Positions 1 through 7,068 of a DNA stretch of 16,219 bases are shown here, in pieces. The translations under genes and the position numbers were made by a program. Every line of letters begins with the position of its first letter. Position 1 is the stretch's first letter. This DNA comes from Desulfamplus sp. Its GTDB lineage: Bacteria > Desulfobacterota > Desulfobacteria > Desulfobacterales > Desulfobacteraceae. The notes beneath the pieces were generated by a model. The model worked only from the letters and a program-made list of their open reading frames with translations, did no database searches and was not told the origin of the DNA. Where the stretch lies: NCBI GenBank assembly GCA_015233755.1, contig JADFXA010000022.1, forward strand, positions 1 to 16,219, given 5' to 3'.

Positions 1-26
1 CTACTAAAATATCATATAGTTGATCA

Positions 27-42
27 CTGTCTTTAAAGACAG
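27..42. repeat. 16-bp perfect palindrome
   Basis: CTGTCTTTAAAGACAG reads the same on both strands. As RNA it could form a 6-bp stem with a TTAA loop. It lies just before or across the uncertain start of the first gene, so it could be an operator, a weak hairpin at the end of a preceding gene, or chance. No T-tract follows. Confidence 0.45.
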
Positions 43-59
43 ATTTCATAGCCTTAATC

Positions 60-857
60 TTGTTAATATCTGAATTAAGAGCTGACTGGTGCGAACTGAT
101 GATTGGGCGTTACCTTGCATCTTTAAACGATTATCGCCCCGAAACTGGTGCTATCTGGCAAGCTGGAGAGCAGACTTCTCGTGCAAATACATTTCTTAAA
201 AACATAATTCAAGAGAGGCAGAATGCTTCTCGATATGCTAAAGAGGCTACATCATTTGCTGAACTTGCATCTGGTGTTTTGCCGGAGCAATGGACAAATA
301 TCGACAAAGCTCACTTTAAGCGCCTCTATCTTGCACTTCCATCACCAGCAGCATCAGAGCTGATACCACAAGCAGAGTTGATATGGCTCCTTAACGGAGG
401 CTATGTTACACGGTTATTTTGTGAAGGAAAGCCATATGGACTTGAGATATTTTTCTTAAATGCAGAAAATAGAGTATTGCGTCAAATCACTTTGAACAGA
501 GCAAAAATGGAGAAAATTGAGAAAAATGACGCTATATTTAAAGGGCTGCTTGATGAGATTCCAGAGTTTCAGGGGCGAATATATCCTGCTGAACAATTCT
601 TCAAAGCATTACTTAAACTTCCACAGGATATAATTTCAGATTTAATTACAACTCCTCATAGACTTATTGAACAAAATGGGACTCTTACAAAAGCTGGTAT
701 TTGGAACGAAGCTACATCTGGATATATTAAACTTGGTTTTGAATTTAAAGATAATGGAAAAAACACAGTTATATTTATAAGAGCAAGAGAGTGGGCTGTA
801 TGGCGGTTAAATAGCAACCTTACGAACGTTCAGAATCAACAAAGTAAGGGAGATTAA
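60..857 (+). CDS. Uncharacterised 265-aa protein before PBP1A (5' end uncertain)
   Basis: I do not recognise this protein. It is soluble-looking and mixed in character: a helical, charged first third (about residues 14-95), then alternating hydrophobic and polar stretches that look like a beta-containing domain (about residues 100-255), including GKPYGLEIFFLNAENRVLRQ near residue 125 and a C-terminal REWAVWRLN. The start is doubtful. TTG at 60 has no visible Shine-Dalgarno sequence. The reading frame is open back to a TGA at 21-23 and would add a hydrophobic stretch (FIALILLIS). The first ATG is at 99, also without a clear ribosome site. The stop is 5 bp before the PBP1A start, and the PBP1A ribosome site lies inside this gene's last codons, so the two are probably co-transcribed and translationally linked. 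A role in cell-wall synthesis is only a guess from position. Confidence 0.7.
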   Translation: MLISELRADWCELMIGRYLASLNDYRPETGAIWQAGEQTSRANTFLKNIIQERQNASRYAKEATSFAELASGVLPEQWTNIDKAHFKRLYLALPSPAASELIPQAELIWLLNGGYVTRLFCEGKPYGLEIFFLNAENRVLRQITLNRAKMEKIEKNDAIFKGLLDEIPEFQGRIYPAEQFFKALLKLPQDIISDLITTPHRLIEQNGTLTKAGIWNEATSGYIKLGFEFKDNGKNTVIFIRAREWAVWRLNSNLTNVQNQQSKGD

Positions 858-862
858 TTTCA

Positions 863-2884
863 ATGCAATTCTTAATAGTTTTTATCCGTTTCTCAAGATT
901 TATTTTTTACACTACTTTAGTGATCATTACGTTATCTTTGATATTGAGCTCTATTGTTATATTTTCTGCTGCAAAAGATTTGCCAAAAGTTCCAAAACCT
1001 TTAAGTAGAATCATTGAAACTCCAAAAACAGAGATTTATGCTGCCACTGGTGAGAGGCTAATTACAATTGGTGGCAGAGAGCCAGTCCCACTCTCAAGAG
1101 TTTCACCTTATTTTATAAACGCTGTGCTTGCAGTTGAAGACCATATGTTTTGGGAACATCGAGGGATTAATAAACTTAGGACTTTAAAAGCACTCTATGT
1201 AACTTTAACCCGTAGAGGCAATAGGGTTGAAGGAGCATCTACAATTACCCAGCAACTTGCGAAAAATCTTTTTTTTAGTTTTGAACGTACATACTTGAGA
1301 AAATTTAAAGAGCTGCTCATTGCATTTCAGATTGAATATAGTTGCACAAAAGAGGAAATTCTCCACGCTTATATAAATCAAATATCATTTGGTGCAGGTG
1401 CACAAGGTGTTGAAAAGGCGGCTCAGGTCTTTTTTGGAAAATCAGCAGCAGAGCTAACTCTTGGGGAGGCAGCTCTTTTAGCGGGATTACCAAAATCTCC
1501 CACAAACTACAATCCATACAGAAACTATGATAAAGCTCTAAAGAGACGTGAAGTTGTTATTGATCGAATGAAAGAAGCAGGATACATAACAGAGGATGAG
1601 GCAGAAGTGGTATTAAAAACTCGTCCTGCTCTATGCTCAGAACATGCTGACGCAAGGACAGGCAGCTACTTTTTAGATGCTTTGATAGGTCAACTTATAG
1701 AACAATATGGAGTTGATGTTGTATTTCATGGGGGAATTAAAGTTACAGCTACGGTTGATTCAAATTTACAATATGCGGGGGATCAAGCATTAAAAAATGG
1801 TTTAGCTCATCTTGATAGTCTAATGGGACTCAAACCTGACGCAGAACCTCGTCCTCAAGGTGCATTAGTAGTTATCGATCCAGCATCAGGTGCTGTCAAG
1901 GCAATGGTAGGCGGAAGAGATTACTACAACAGTGAATACAATAGAGCTATAAATAGCAGACGCCAGCCAGGTTCTGGCTTTAAACCATTCCTATATTATG
2001 CAGCATTTGAAAAATTAAATTTAAATGGTGCTACAGTTATGGTTGATAGCCCCATTTCAATCCCAGTTATCGGCTCAACAACGTGGCAGCCACTAAATTT
2101 TGAAAAGAGCTATAGGGGACGAATTCTTCTTAAAATGGCTCTTACTGATTCAGTGAACACCATTGCCGCCCGCCTTGTGGAAAAAACAGGTCCAAGAGCA
2201 GTTATTGATACAGCAAAGTTGTGCGGAATAAAAAGTACTTTAGAAGATGTCTACTCAGTAGCGCTTGGGACATCTGTAGTTACCCCTTTTGAAATGGCAT
2301 CTGCATATTCTACATTTGCATCAGGCGGAGTTAGGCATGAGCCTTTTATGATATGGCGTGTTGAAGATGCCTTTGGAAGGGTTATTTATGAACATCTATT
2401 AAGGGGCAGAAAAGTTCTTGATCCTGAAATTACATATCAAGTTATAGATATGATGAAATCTGTAATTGATAGAGGATCTGGCAAAACTATACGAGAGATG
2501 GGTTTTACAAGACCTGCGGCTGGAAAAACTGGAACTACTGACTCTTATAATGATGCTTGGTTTACAGGATTTACACCAACTCTTTGTGCTACTATCTGGA
2601 CAGGTTTTGACAGAAAACGGACACTAAAAATTGATAATCAACCCGGCATAACAGGCGGAAAAATTCCAGCAACTATATGGGCAGAATTTATGAATGAAGC
2701 TATGAAAAATGAACCTCTAAGAGATTTTCCGATTCCTGATGGTATACATTTTGAGGAAGCAGATCTTCTATCAGGTTGTAAGGTCAATAAAGTCTTAGAC
2801 CAAAATAAAGACAGAACATTGGTTAGCAATACATCAATTACTATTCCTCTTAAAAAAGATCAAAATCTTTGTGATACCCCTTAA
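863..2884 (+). CDS. mrcA: Penicillin-binding protein 1A (bifunctional transglycosylase/transpeptidase)
   Basis: Class A PBP that polymerises lipid II into glycan strands and cross-links the stem peptides on the periplasmic face of the inner membrane. One N-terminal membrane anchor (about residues 12-35). The GT51 transglycosylase domain has the catalytic motif VEDHMFWEHRG (Glu92) and the second motif GASTITQQLAKNLF (124-137). The transpeptidase domain has SxxK in RQPGSGFKPF (Ser371, Lys374), SxN in TDSVN (Ser430, Asn432) and KTGT (555-558). At 673 aa it is shorter than E. coli PBP1a (about 850 aa), mainly because it lacks large inserts between the domains and a long tail; all catalytic motifs are present. 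The ATG at 863 follows AAGGGAG at good spacing. It sits between the unknown 265-aa gene and the SPOR protein, probably in one operon. Confidence 0.95.
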   Translation: MQFLIVFIRFSRFIFYTTLVIITLSLILSSIVIFSAAKDLPKVPKPLSRIIETPKTEIYAATGERLITIGGREPVPLSRVSPYFINAVLAVEDHMFWEHRGINKLRTLKALYVTLTRRGNRVEGASTITQQLAKNLFFSFERTYLRKFKELLIAFQIEYSCTKEEILHAYINQISFGAGAQGVEKAAQVFFGKSAAELTLGEAALLAGLPKSPTNYNPYRNYDKALKRREVVIDRMKEAGYITEDEAEVVLKTRPALCSEHADARTGSYFLDALIGQLIEQYGVDVVFHGGIKVTATVDSNLQYAGDQALKNGLAHLDSLMGLKPDAEPRPQGALVVIDPASGAVKAMVGGRDYYNSEYNRAINSRRQPGSGFKPFLYYAAFEKLNLNGATVMVDSPISIPVIGSTTWQPLNFEKSYRGRILLKMALTDSVNTIAARLVEKTGPRAVIDTAKLCGIKSTLEDVYSVALGTSVVTPFEMASAYSTFASGGVRHEPFMIWRVEDAFGRVIYEHLLRGRKVLDPEITYQVIDMMKSVIDRGSGKTIREMGFTRPAAGKTGTTDSYNDAWFTGFTPTLCATIWTGFDRKRTLKIDNQPGITGGKIPATIWAEFMNEAMKNEPLRDFPIPDGIHFEEADLLSGCKVNKVLDQNKDRTLVSNTSITIPLKKDQNLCDTP

Positions 2885-2900
2885 ATAAGGAACTTAAATC

Positions 2901-4208
2901 ATGATCTATTTTTTAAGGAATATCTCAATAAGGTTGTGTATATCAATTCTTATTTCCATACCAGTTACATTTATTTTCTTTCCAACCATTAAAGAGCTTA
3001 TTCCAAATTTAAATATAACCATTTTCACTATAACATTTATCGTGTTTATAGTGATACTTACAGGTTATATTATGAATATTATAGGTCAAAAATCTATTTA
3101 CAAATACATAAATGAGGCAAAAAAATGGGAAAAAGATGGAGCTTTTCATAAAAGCGAAGCTTGTTATCTAAAAGCAATTGAGCTATTTGACTCTTACTTA
3201 CTTACTATTTTAAATTCTAAAAAAGTATCTCTAATTTTAACAGGTGCTATTGCTAAATTTTCTCTAACTGCGGAATGGCACAATGATAATTTTGATAGAG
3301 CTACAATTTTTTTCCTTCTTAAAAAACCTCAAGAGGGTGACATTGCATATCTGTGGCTCAAAAAATTTATAAAACAGAAAAATAAAAATAGAGTAAAAGA
3401 AAATCCGTTTACGGAACAGGAAGATAATTTAATAACTACTCTTGCAGAAAGAGAGCCTTTAAACCAAGAGTTAGTTCCTCTTTTAGCTGAAATATTTACG
3501 AAAACTCAACGATCTGATTTTGCAGCAAAGAGAGTCTTTGCATTTATGGATAAAAATGCTGAATGTTTTGAGACTTCCCAACAGTTAGAGAATATAAAAA
3601 AATCTAACTTTCGTAAAATACCAAAAAGAGCTGATAATTTTGCACTATTTAGACCGTTAGCAATTAAAGAGGTAATAACATGGATATTTTCCATACCAAT
3701 GCACCTTATCTCATTTATCATTGAGATAGTAGAGTGGCTTGCTCACAACTTATTAGTAATGCCTTTTAAGTATATTTACCGTACTATTGCACTTCGTCCC
3801 GCCTTTTGGAGTAACCTGAAAAAATTTGCAATAATTATTTTCATAACTGTTTCTATTGTATTTTCTATAAATACTATATCTCATCTGCTCAAAACACCTC
3901 CACCACCAACATCACCACCTCCAAAAACAGTAGTTGAAGGAGATGAAGTTCAGATAGTTCCTCAGAAAAAATTTACAATTCAGATAGCAGCATATCTTGT
4001 AAAACCTCATGCTGAAAAATATTTAAATCACTTTGAAAAAAAAGGGGGAAATGGAGGGTATATCACTGAAGTAGAAGGTGGTGGAAAGATATGGTATCTA
4101 ATAAGAGTTGGACAATATGAAACAAAAGAGATAGCTACAGAACATGGCAATAAATTGAAATCACAAGGTATTATAAAAGATTTTTTTGTAGATAATAAGA
4201 GTGGATAA
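2901..4208 (+). CDS. Multi-pass membrane protein with C-terminal SPOR domain
   Basis: A 435-aa protein with a SPOR domain (about residues 356-431, from KKFTIQIAAYLVKPHAEKYL through YLIRVGQYETKE), a fold that binds peptidoglycan, typically glycan strands stripped of stem peptides at division sites. Architecture: two N-terminal membrane helices (about 9-28 and 38-61), a helical region of roughly 190 residues that looks like one or a few degenerate TPR-type hairpins (AFHKSEACYLKAIELF near 81-96), a hydrophobic, possibly amphipathic segment (about 255-285), a strong helix (about 306-326), a proline-rich linker (PPPPTSPPPK, 333-342), then SPOR. The last helix should place SPOR in the periplasm. 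Start ATG 2901 follows TAAGGAAC, 16 bp after the PBP1A stop, so it is very likely in the same operon and a candidate partner of that synthase. SPOR call is firm; TPR and topology are less so. Confidence 0.85.
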   Translation: MIYFLRNISIRLCISILISIPVTFIFFPTIKELIPNLNITIFTITFIVFIVILTGYIMNIIGQKSIYKYINEAKKWEKDGAFHKSEACYLKAIELFDSYLLTILNSKKVSLILTGAIAKFSLTAEWHNDNFDRATIFFLLKKPQEGDIAYLWLKKFIKQKNKNRVKENPFTEQEDNLITTLAEREPLNQELVPLLAEIFTKTQRSDFAAKRVFAFMDKNAECFETSQQLENIKKSNFRKIPKRADNFALFRPLAIKEVITWIFSIPMHLISFIIEIVEWLAHNLLVMPFKYIYRTIALRPAFWSNLKKFAIIIFITVSIVFSINTISHLLKTPPPPTSPPPKTVVEGDEVQIVPQKKFTIQIAAYLVKPHAEKYLNHFEKKGGNGGYITEVEGGGKIWYLIRVGQYETKEIATEHGNKLKSQGIIKDFFVDNKSG

Positions 4209-4414
4209 GATTAATTCTTAAATGACCGGATCACTATAGCTCATGATGACAAGATAAGTAATAGTTGTATTTGAGTACAGAAAAATAATCAGCTGATTCT
4301 TGATAACTATTTCTGATAATGGTAATCTCAATTCATCAATATCATAAAGTATTAAATGGCAATCATATTTTGTCAAAAATAATTATAACATTTTTAATAT
4401 AGGGAGATACAATA
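4209..4414. other. Intergenic region, 206 bp
   Basis: The longest gene-free stretch here. It separates the cell-wall operon from the STAS gene and should hold a promoter for the latter. The only -35-like element I found is TTGATA at 4300, and the hexamer 17 bp downstream (TAATCT) is poor, so I do not call a promoter. I see no stable hairpin with a T-tract, no repeats and no RNA gene. Confidence 0.4.
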
Positions 4415-4723
4415 ATGAGTCAAGTTATAAGAGAAGGTGATAATGCAATTATAATACCCGGTATGAGCATAGTGGCATCAATGGCTGAAGATTTTAAAAA
4501 AGAGCTTTTGTCCGCAATCCACACATATAATGGGAAATTGATAATTGATCTTGTAGGAGTTGATATGGTTGATTCAGTAGGACTTGGTGTTATTATTGCT
4601 GCCCACAATACATTGACTCAAAAAGGAAGTACACTTGAGATTATAAATGTCTCTAACGACATATATGGACTCTTTAGCACTATGAGACTTAACAGACGTT
4701 TTAAAATTGAGAAGGCATCTTAA
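4415..4723 (+). CDS. STAS-domain protein, anti-sigma factor antagonist-like
   Basis: A single STAS domain of 102 aa, the length typical of SpoIIAA/RsbV-type antagonists. These bind a cognate kinase or anti-sigma factor when unphosphorylated and are switched off by phosphorylation of a conserved serine. The motif VDSVGLG (residues 52-58) matches the family's D-S-x-G-L/I-G site and places the phospho-acceptor at Ser54. Strand-helix alternation over residues 10-100 fits the fold. Start ATG 4415 has AGGGAGA 7 bp upstream. No HPK-type kinase, PP2C phosphatase or sigma factor lies in the window, so its partner is encoded elsewhere. It precedes a lipoprotein and the stator genes, and similar solo STAS proteins are also used in chemotaxis and motility control; a role there is inference from context. 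Confidence 0.9.
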   Translation: MSQVIREGDNAIIIPGMSIVASMAEDFKKELLSAIHTYNGKLIIDLVGVDMVDSVGLGVIIAAHNTLTQKGSTLEIINVSNDIYGLFSTMRLNRRFKIEKAS

Positions 4724-4865
4724 AGTAAATCAAATAACTTCTACATATCCAATTATGCAAAGTACTACCACTGATCACAATCAACAATATTTCCATTCTA
4801 TTAATAAAAATATCAACTTCAAAATTTATCTAATATAAAAATGGTTAAATAAAAGGAGCGGAAGA

Positions 4866-5237
4866 ATGAAGGTCAGGAAGACAATATTACAAATTGTATT
4901 TTTTATCTTTCCTCTGCTCACTCTTGTTGCTGGATGCAGTCAAGATGAAGAAAAAGATGCTTATTCTACTATAAGCAACATGATAGTAGAGAGGAATAAA
5001 GCCAGGATGAACAGAGCTGCCCAGAAGTTATCCTCAAAAAAAAATAGTGAGGATGATACTTCACTAACTGAGGATACCTCAATTAATAATAGTCAAACAG
5101 ATAAAGAAAAGCCTCAGACAATGACTTTTGAAGAAGAGGTTAGGATTGTAAGCACTTCATCTGGCAAAACAATATCTATGGGAACGGCTTATCTTGATAA
5201 ATCAGGTAAAATTGTTAGTATTAGAATTAAAAAATAG
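4866..5237 (+). CDS. Small putative lipoprotein
   Basis: A 123-aa protein with a lipoprotein signal: basic N-terminus (MKVRK), hydrophobic core (about 7-20) and lipobox LVAGC with Cys24 as the lipidated residue. Serine follows the cysteine, so by the E. coli +2 rule it would go to the outer membrane. After the signal the chain is very hydrophilic and acidic or serine-rich (about 25-85), probably disordered, and ends in a short beta-rich segment (TFEEEVRIV... then GTAYLDKSGKIVSIRIKK, about 87-123). AAAAGGAGCGG upstream of ATG 4866 is a strong ribosome site. I do not recognise the family and assign no function. It lies 106 bp before motA, but a GC-rich palindrome sits between them, so co-transcription with motA is uncertain. 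Confidence 0.8.
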   Translation: MKVRKTILQIVFFIFPLLTLVAGCSQDEEKDAYSTISNMIVERNKARMNRAAQKLSSKKNSEDDTSLTEDTSINNSQTDKEKPQTMTFEEEVRIVSTSSGKTISMGTAYLDKSGKIVSIRIKK

Positions 5238-5280
5238 ATAATAAAATACATATCTTCTTACTCAAAAATTCAATCAAACA

Positions 5281-5320
5281 TTAATTGTAGGGGCGATCGA
5301 CAAGTCGCCCCTATTTAATT
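5281..5320. repeat. GC-rich REP-like palindrome before motA
   Basis: TAGGGGCGA (5288-5296) and TCGCCCCTA (5305-5313) form a perfect 9-bp inverted repeat around an 8-nt loop, flanked on both sides by TTAATT (5281-5286 and 5315-5320). It stands out as GC-rich in very AT-rich surroundings. The right flank is AT-rich rather than a clean U-run, so it is not a textbook terminator, though it could end the lipoprotein transcript. The form (GTAGGGGCGA ... TCGCCCC) resembles a dispersed palindrome I recall from many bacterial genomes. Confidence 0.6.
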
Positions 5321-5343
5321 ATCAAAAGTGAATAAGTTTTGTT

Positions 5344-6132
5344 ATGGATATTGCATCTCTTCTTGGAATTATTTCTGGGATTTCGCTTATTATAAGTGCA
5401 ATCTTTATTGGTGGTGACTTCCACAGTTTTATCAATATCCCAAGTATGATGATTGTAGGGGGCGGAACAATTGCAACCACATTTCTTACTTTTCAATTTA
5501 GAGATGTCTATGCAGCTTTTAGAGCCGCATATTTTGTCTTTTCAAAGGATAAAGAAGAGCCAAACGACGCTGTAGCAACTATGATAAGGCTTTGTTATAT
5601 TAGTCGCAAACAAGGTTTGCTTGAGCTTGGAAAAATCCAGACAAAATCAGGTTTTCTTAAAAAAGCGTGTGGACTTATTGCTGATGGTTCGCCAGAGCAT
5701 GTCATAAGAGCAGCATTGCTTACGGAAATTGAATCTCTTAAAATGAGACACTATATTGTTCAAGATGTATTTAGAAAAATGGGTATCTACTCACCTGCGT
5801 TTGGTATGCTTGGAACATTAATTGGGCTTGTCCAGATGTTAAATAAATTACAAGACCCTGCAAGCATAGGTCCATCAATGGCTGTTGCCCTCATTACTAC
5901 ATTCTACGGTTCTCTGCTTTCAACAATGTTTTTTTTGCCTGTTGCTGGCAAGCTAAAGGCAAGGACAATAATGGAGGTAATTAACCTTGAGATTATGATG
6001 GAGGGCGCTATTTCAATACTGGATAATAATAATCCTGTTATTGTTTATGAAAAACTTTCATCTTTTATCCCTGAAAGATCGAGAAAACCAATGGCTAAAA
6101 TGAGTTTACAAGATAGCTTAGAAAAAATATAA
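5344..6132 (+). CDS. motA: Flagellar motor stator protein MotA/PomA
   Basis: Ion-channel subunit of the flagellar stator. With MotB it conducts protons or sodium across the inner membrane and pushes on FliG in the rotor. The 262 aa fit the family (about 250-295). Four membrane segments are visible: about residues 4-23, 33-50, 148-167 and 178-202. The cytoplasmic loop (about 53-147) carries the charged stretch expected to contact FliG (SRKQGLLELGK near 87-97). The conserved channel prolines are Pro151 (GIYSPAFGMLGT) and Pro177 (IGPSMAVALITTFYG). The N-terminus (MDIASLLGIISG) is more PomA/MotP-like than E. coli MotA-like, but ion choice cannot be settled from this. ATG at 5344 is the only good start and has a weak ribosome site (AAAGTGA). 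motB follows after 113 bp. Confidence 0.95.
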   Translation: MDIASLLGIISGISLIISAIFIGGDFHSFINIPSMMIVGGGTIATTFLTFQFRDVYAAFRAAYFVFSKDKEEPNDAVATMIRLCYISRKQGLLELGKIQTKSGFLKKACGLIADGSPEHVIRAALLTEIESLKMRHYIVQDVFRKMGIYSPAFGMLGTLIGLVQMLNKLQDPASIGPSMAVALITTFYGSLLSTMFFLPVAGKLKARTIMEVINLEIMMEGAISILDNNNPVIVYEKLSSFIPERSRKPMAKMSLQDSLEKI

Positions 6133-6156
6133 TCATCTAATATAATTATATTTTTT
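6122..6156. repeat. All-A/T inverted repeat across the motA stop codon
   Basis: AAAAAATATAAT (6122-6133) and ATTATATTTTTT (6145-6156) are a perfect 12-bp inverted repeat with an 11-nt loop; the left arm overlaps the motA stop. With a T6 run in the right arm it could act as a weak terminator or attenuator that lowers motB expression relative to motA. An A/T-only stem is weak, so this is tentative. Confidence 0.4.
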
Positions 6157-6214
6157 CTAAAATTAAAATTCTTGCAAACTAAATTGTTATCCCAACAGAA
6201 TCAAGGTTTGAATC

Positions 6215-6241
6215 ATGGTTTTGGAAAAAGGCCAATTATAA
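6215..6241 (+). other. Possible 8-codon leader ORF before motB
   Basis: ATG at 6215 has AAGG 8 bp upstream (6203-6206) and reads MVLEKGQL then TAA at 6239-6241, 4 bp before the motB ATG. The motB ATG has no well-placed ribosome site of its own (nearest AGG about 15 bp upstream). Ribosomes ending at 6241 could restart on motB, so this may be a coupling minicistron. A chance mini-ORF is equally possible. Confidence 0.3.
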
Positions 6242-6245
6242 AAAC

Positions 6246-6977
6246 ATGAAAGAGACAAGAATATCTGATTCTCTTATATCAAATGATGATGAAGCTGGTT
6301 GGTTAGTAACATACGCCGATCTTATTACATTGCTTTTGGTCTTTTTTGTTCTGCTATACTCAATCTCATCAACTGAACAGGCAAGAGCTGTTTCTGCTCT
6401 TAAAACTATAAGAAGCCAGATGGAAGCTAACTCATTCTTTTCAGAATATGTTGATATGTTTGATTTTCCAGATTATGGAAATCAGCAGATCGCACTTGAT
6501 GAGAGGATTGGCTTGGCCTCAAGGCAGGATTCAATAATAAGAGATGTAAACAAATTTATTACTCAAAACAATAATAGCAATGATTTAACTACCTTTGTTC
6601 GTATGGGCAAAATTATAATAAGACTTGATGGGAATTACGTCTTCGAGCAAGGCTCAGCAGAGATCAATAAGGGGTTTATTCCTGTTTTACAAAGACTTCT
6701 TGATATAATGTATGACTATCCTGACTATATTTTAAACATAAAAGGTCATACTGATGATACACCCATATCGTCAGAAAAATATACATCAAATTGGGAATTA
6801 TCATCAGCAAGAGCTATGGAAGTGCTAAAATATTTAATCAGAAATGGGGTAGAGCCAGAAAGGCTTACAGCAACAGGGTATGGCTCTACATTGCCATTAG
6901 TTCCAAATAGTTCCCAAGAAAATCGTGAGAAGAATAGAAGAGTCGAGTTTGTGTTAGAAAAAGATGTCTATCAATAG
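6246..6977 (+). CDS. motB: Flagellar motor stator protein MotB
   Basis: Peptidoglycan-anchored stator subunit, partner of MotA. The 243 aa contain a short cytoplasmic N-terminus, one membrane helix (about 19-41) with the ion-binding aspartate in WLVTYADLITLL (Asp25, the counterpart of E. coli Asp32), a linker or plug region, and a C-terminal OmpA-like peptidoglycan-binding domain (about 120-240). Visible OmpA signatures are GHTDDTPI (167-174), NWELSSARA (182-190) and EKNRRVEFVLE near the end. Length is somewhat under E. coli MotB (308 aa) but normal for MotB/PomB homologues. The start ATG 6246 has a poor ribosome site; see the upstream mini-ORF. No other flagellar genes follow: the next gene is convergent. 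Confidence 0.95.
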   Translation: MKETRISDSLISNDDEAGWLVTYADLITLLLVFFVLLYSISSTEQARAVSALKTIRSQMEANSFFSEYVDMFDFPDYGNQQIALDERIGLASRQDSIIRDVNKFITQNNNSNDLTTFVRMGKIIIRLDGNYVFEQGSAEINKGFIPVLQRLLDIMYDYPDYILNIKGHTDDTPISSEKYTSNWELSSARAMEVLKYLIRNGVEPERLTATGYGSTLPLVPNSSQENREKNRRVEFVLEKDVYQ

Positions 6978-6980
6978 GGG

Positions 6981-7036
6981 TTTCTGCAAAACGTCACTTT
7001 TTAATTTAATTGGATAAAAAATGAGTTTTGCAGGGA
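6981..7036. repeat. Long imperfect hairpin between convergent motB and DUF3352-like gene
   Basis: CTGCAAAAC (6984-6992) pairs with GTTTTGCAG (7025-7033). The stem continues inward with few defects (6994-7003 against 7015-7024, one bulge and one mismatch) and outward by three pairs including two G-U, leaving an 11-nt loop. It fills most of the gap between two converging genes, so it may stop transcription from both sides. Neither side has a clean T-run, so a mobile or dispersed palindrome is also possible. Confidence 0.5.
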
Positions 7037-7068
7037 GTTTATTCAAGAATCAAAATCTTTAATCTGAG

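Noticed and set aside
1..36. Frame 1 is open to TAA at 34-36 and could be the tail of an upstream gene or of the first gene before a frameshift.
   Set aside because: Only 11 codons are visible and nothing in them is recognisable, so neither reading can be supported from this window.
4357..4373. TGGCA followed by TTTGT before the STAS gene, resembling a sigma-54 promoter.
   Set aside because: The conserved GG and GC dinucleotides do not have the required 10-bp spacing and the GC is absent.
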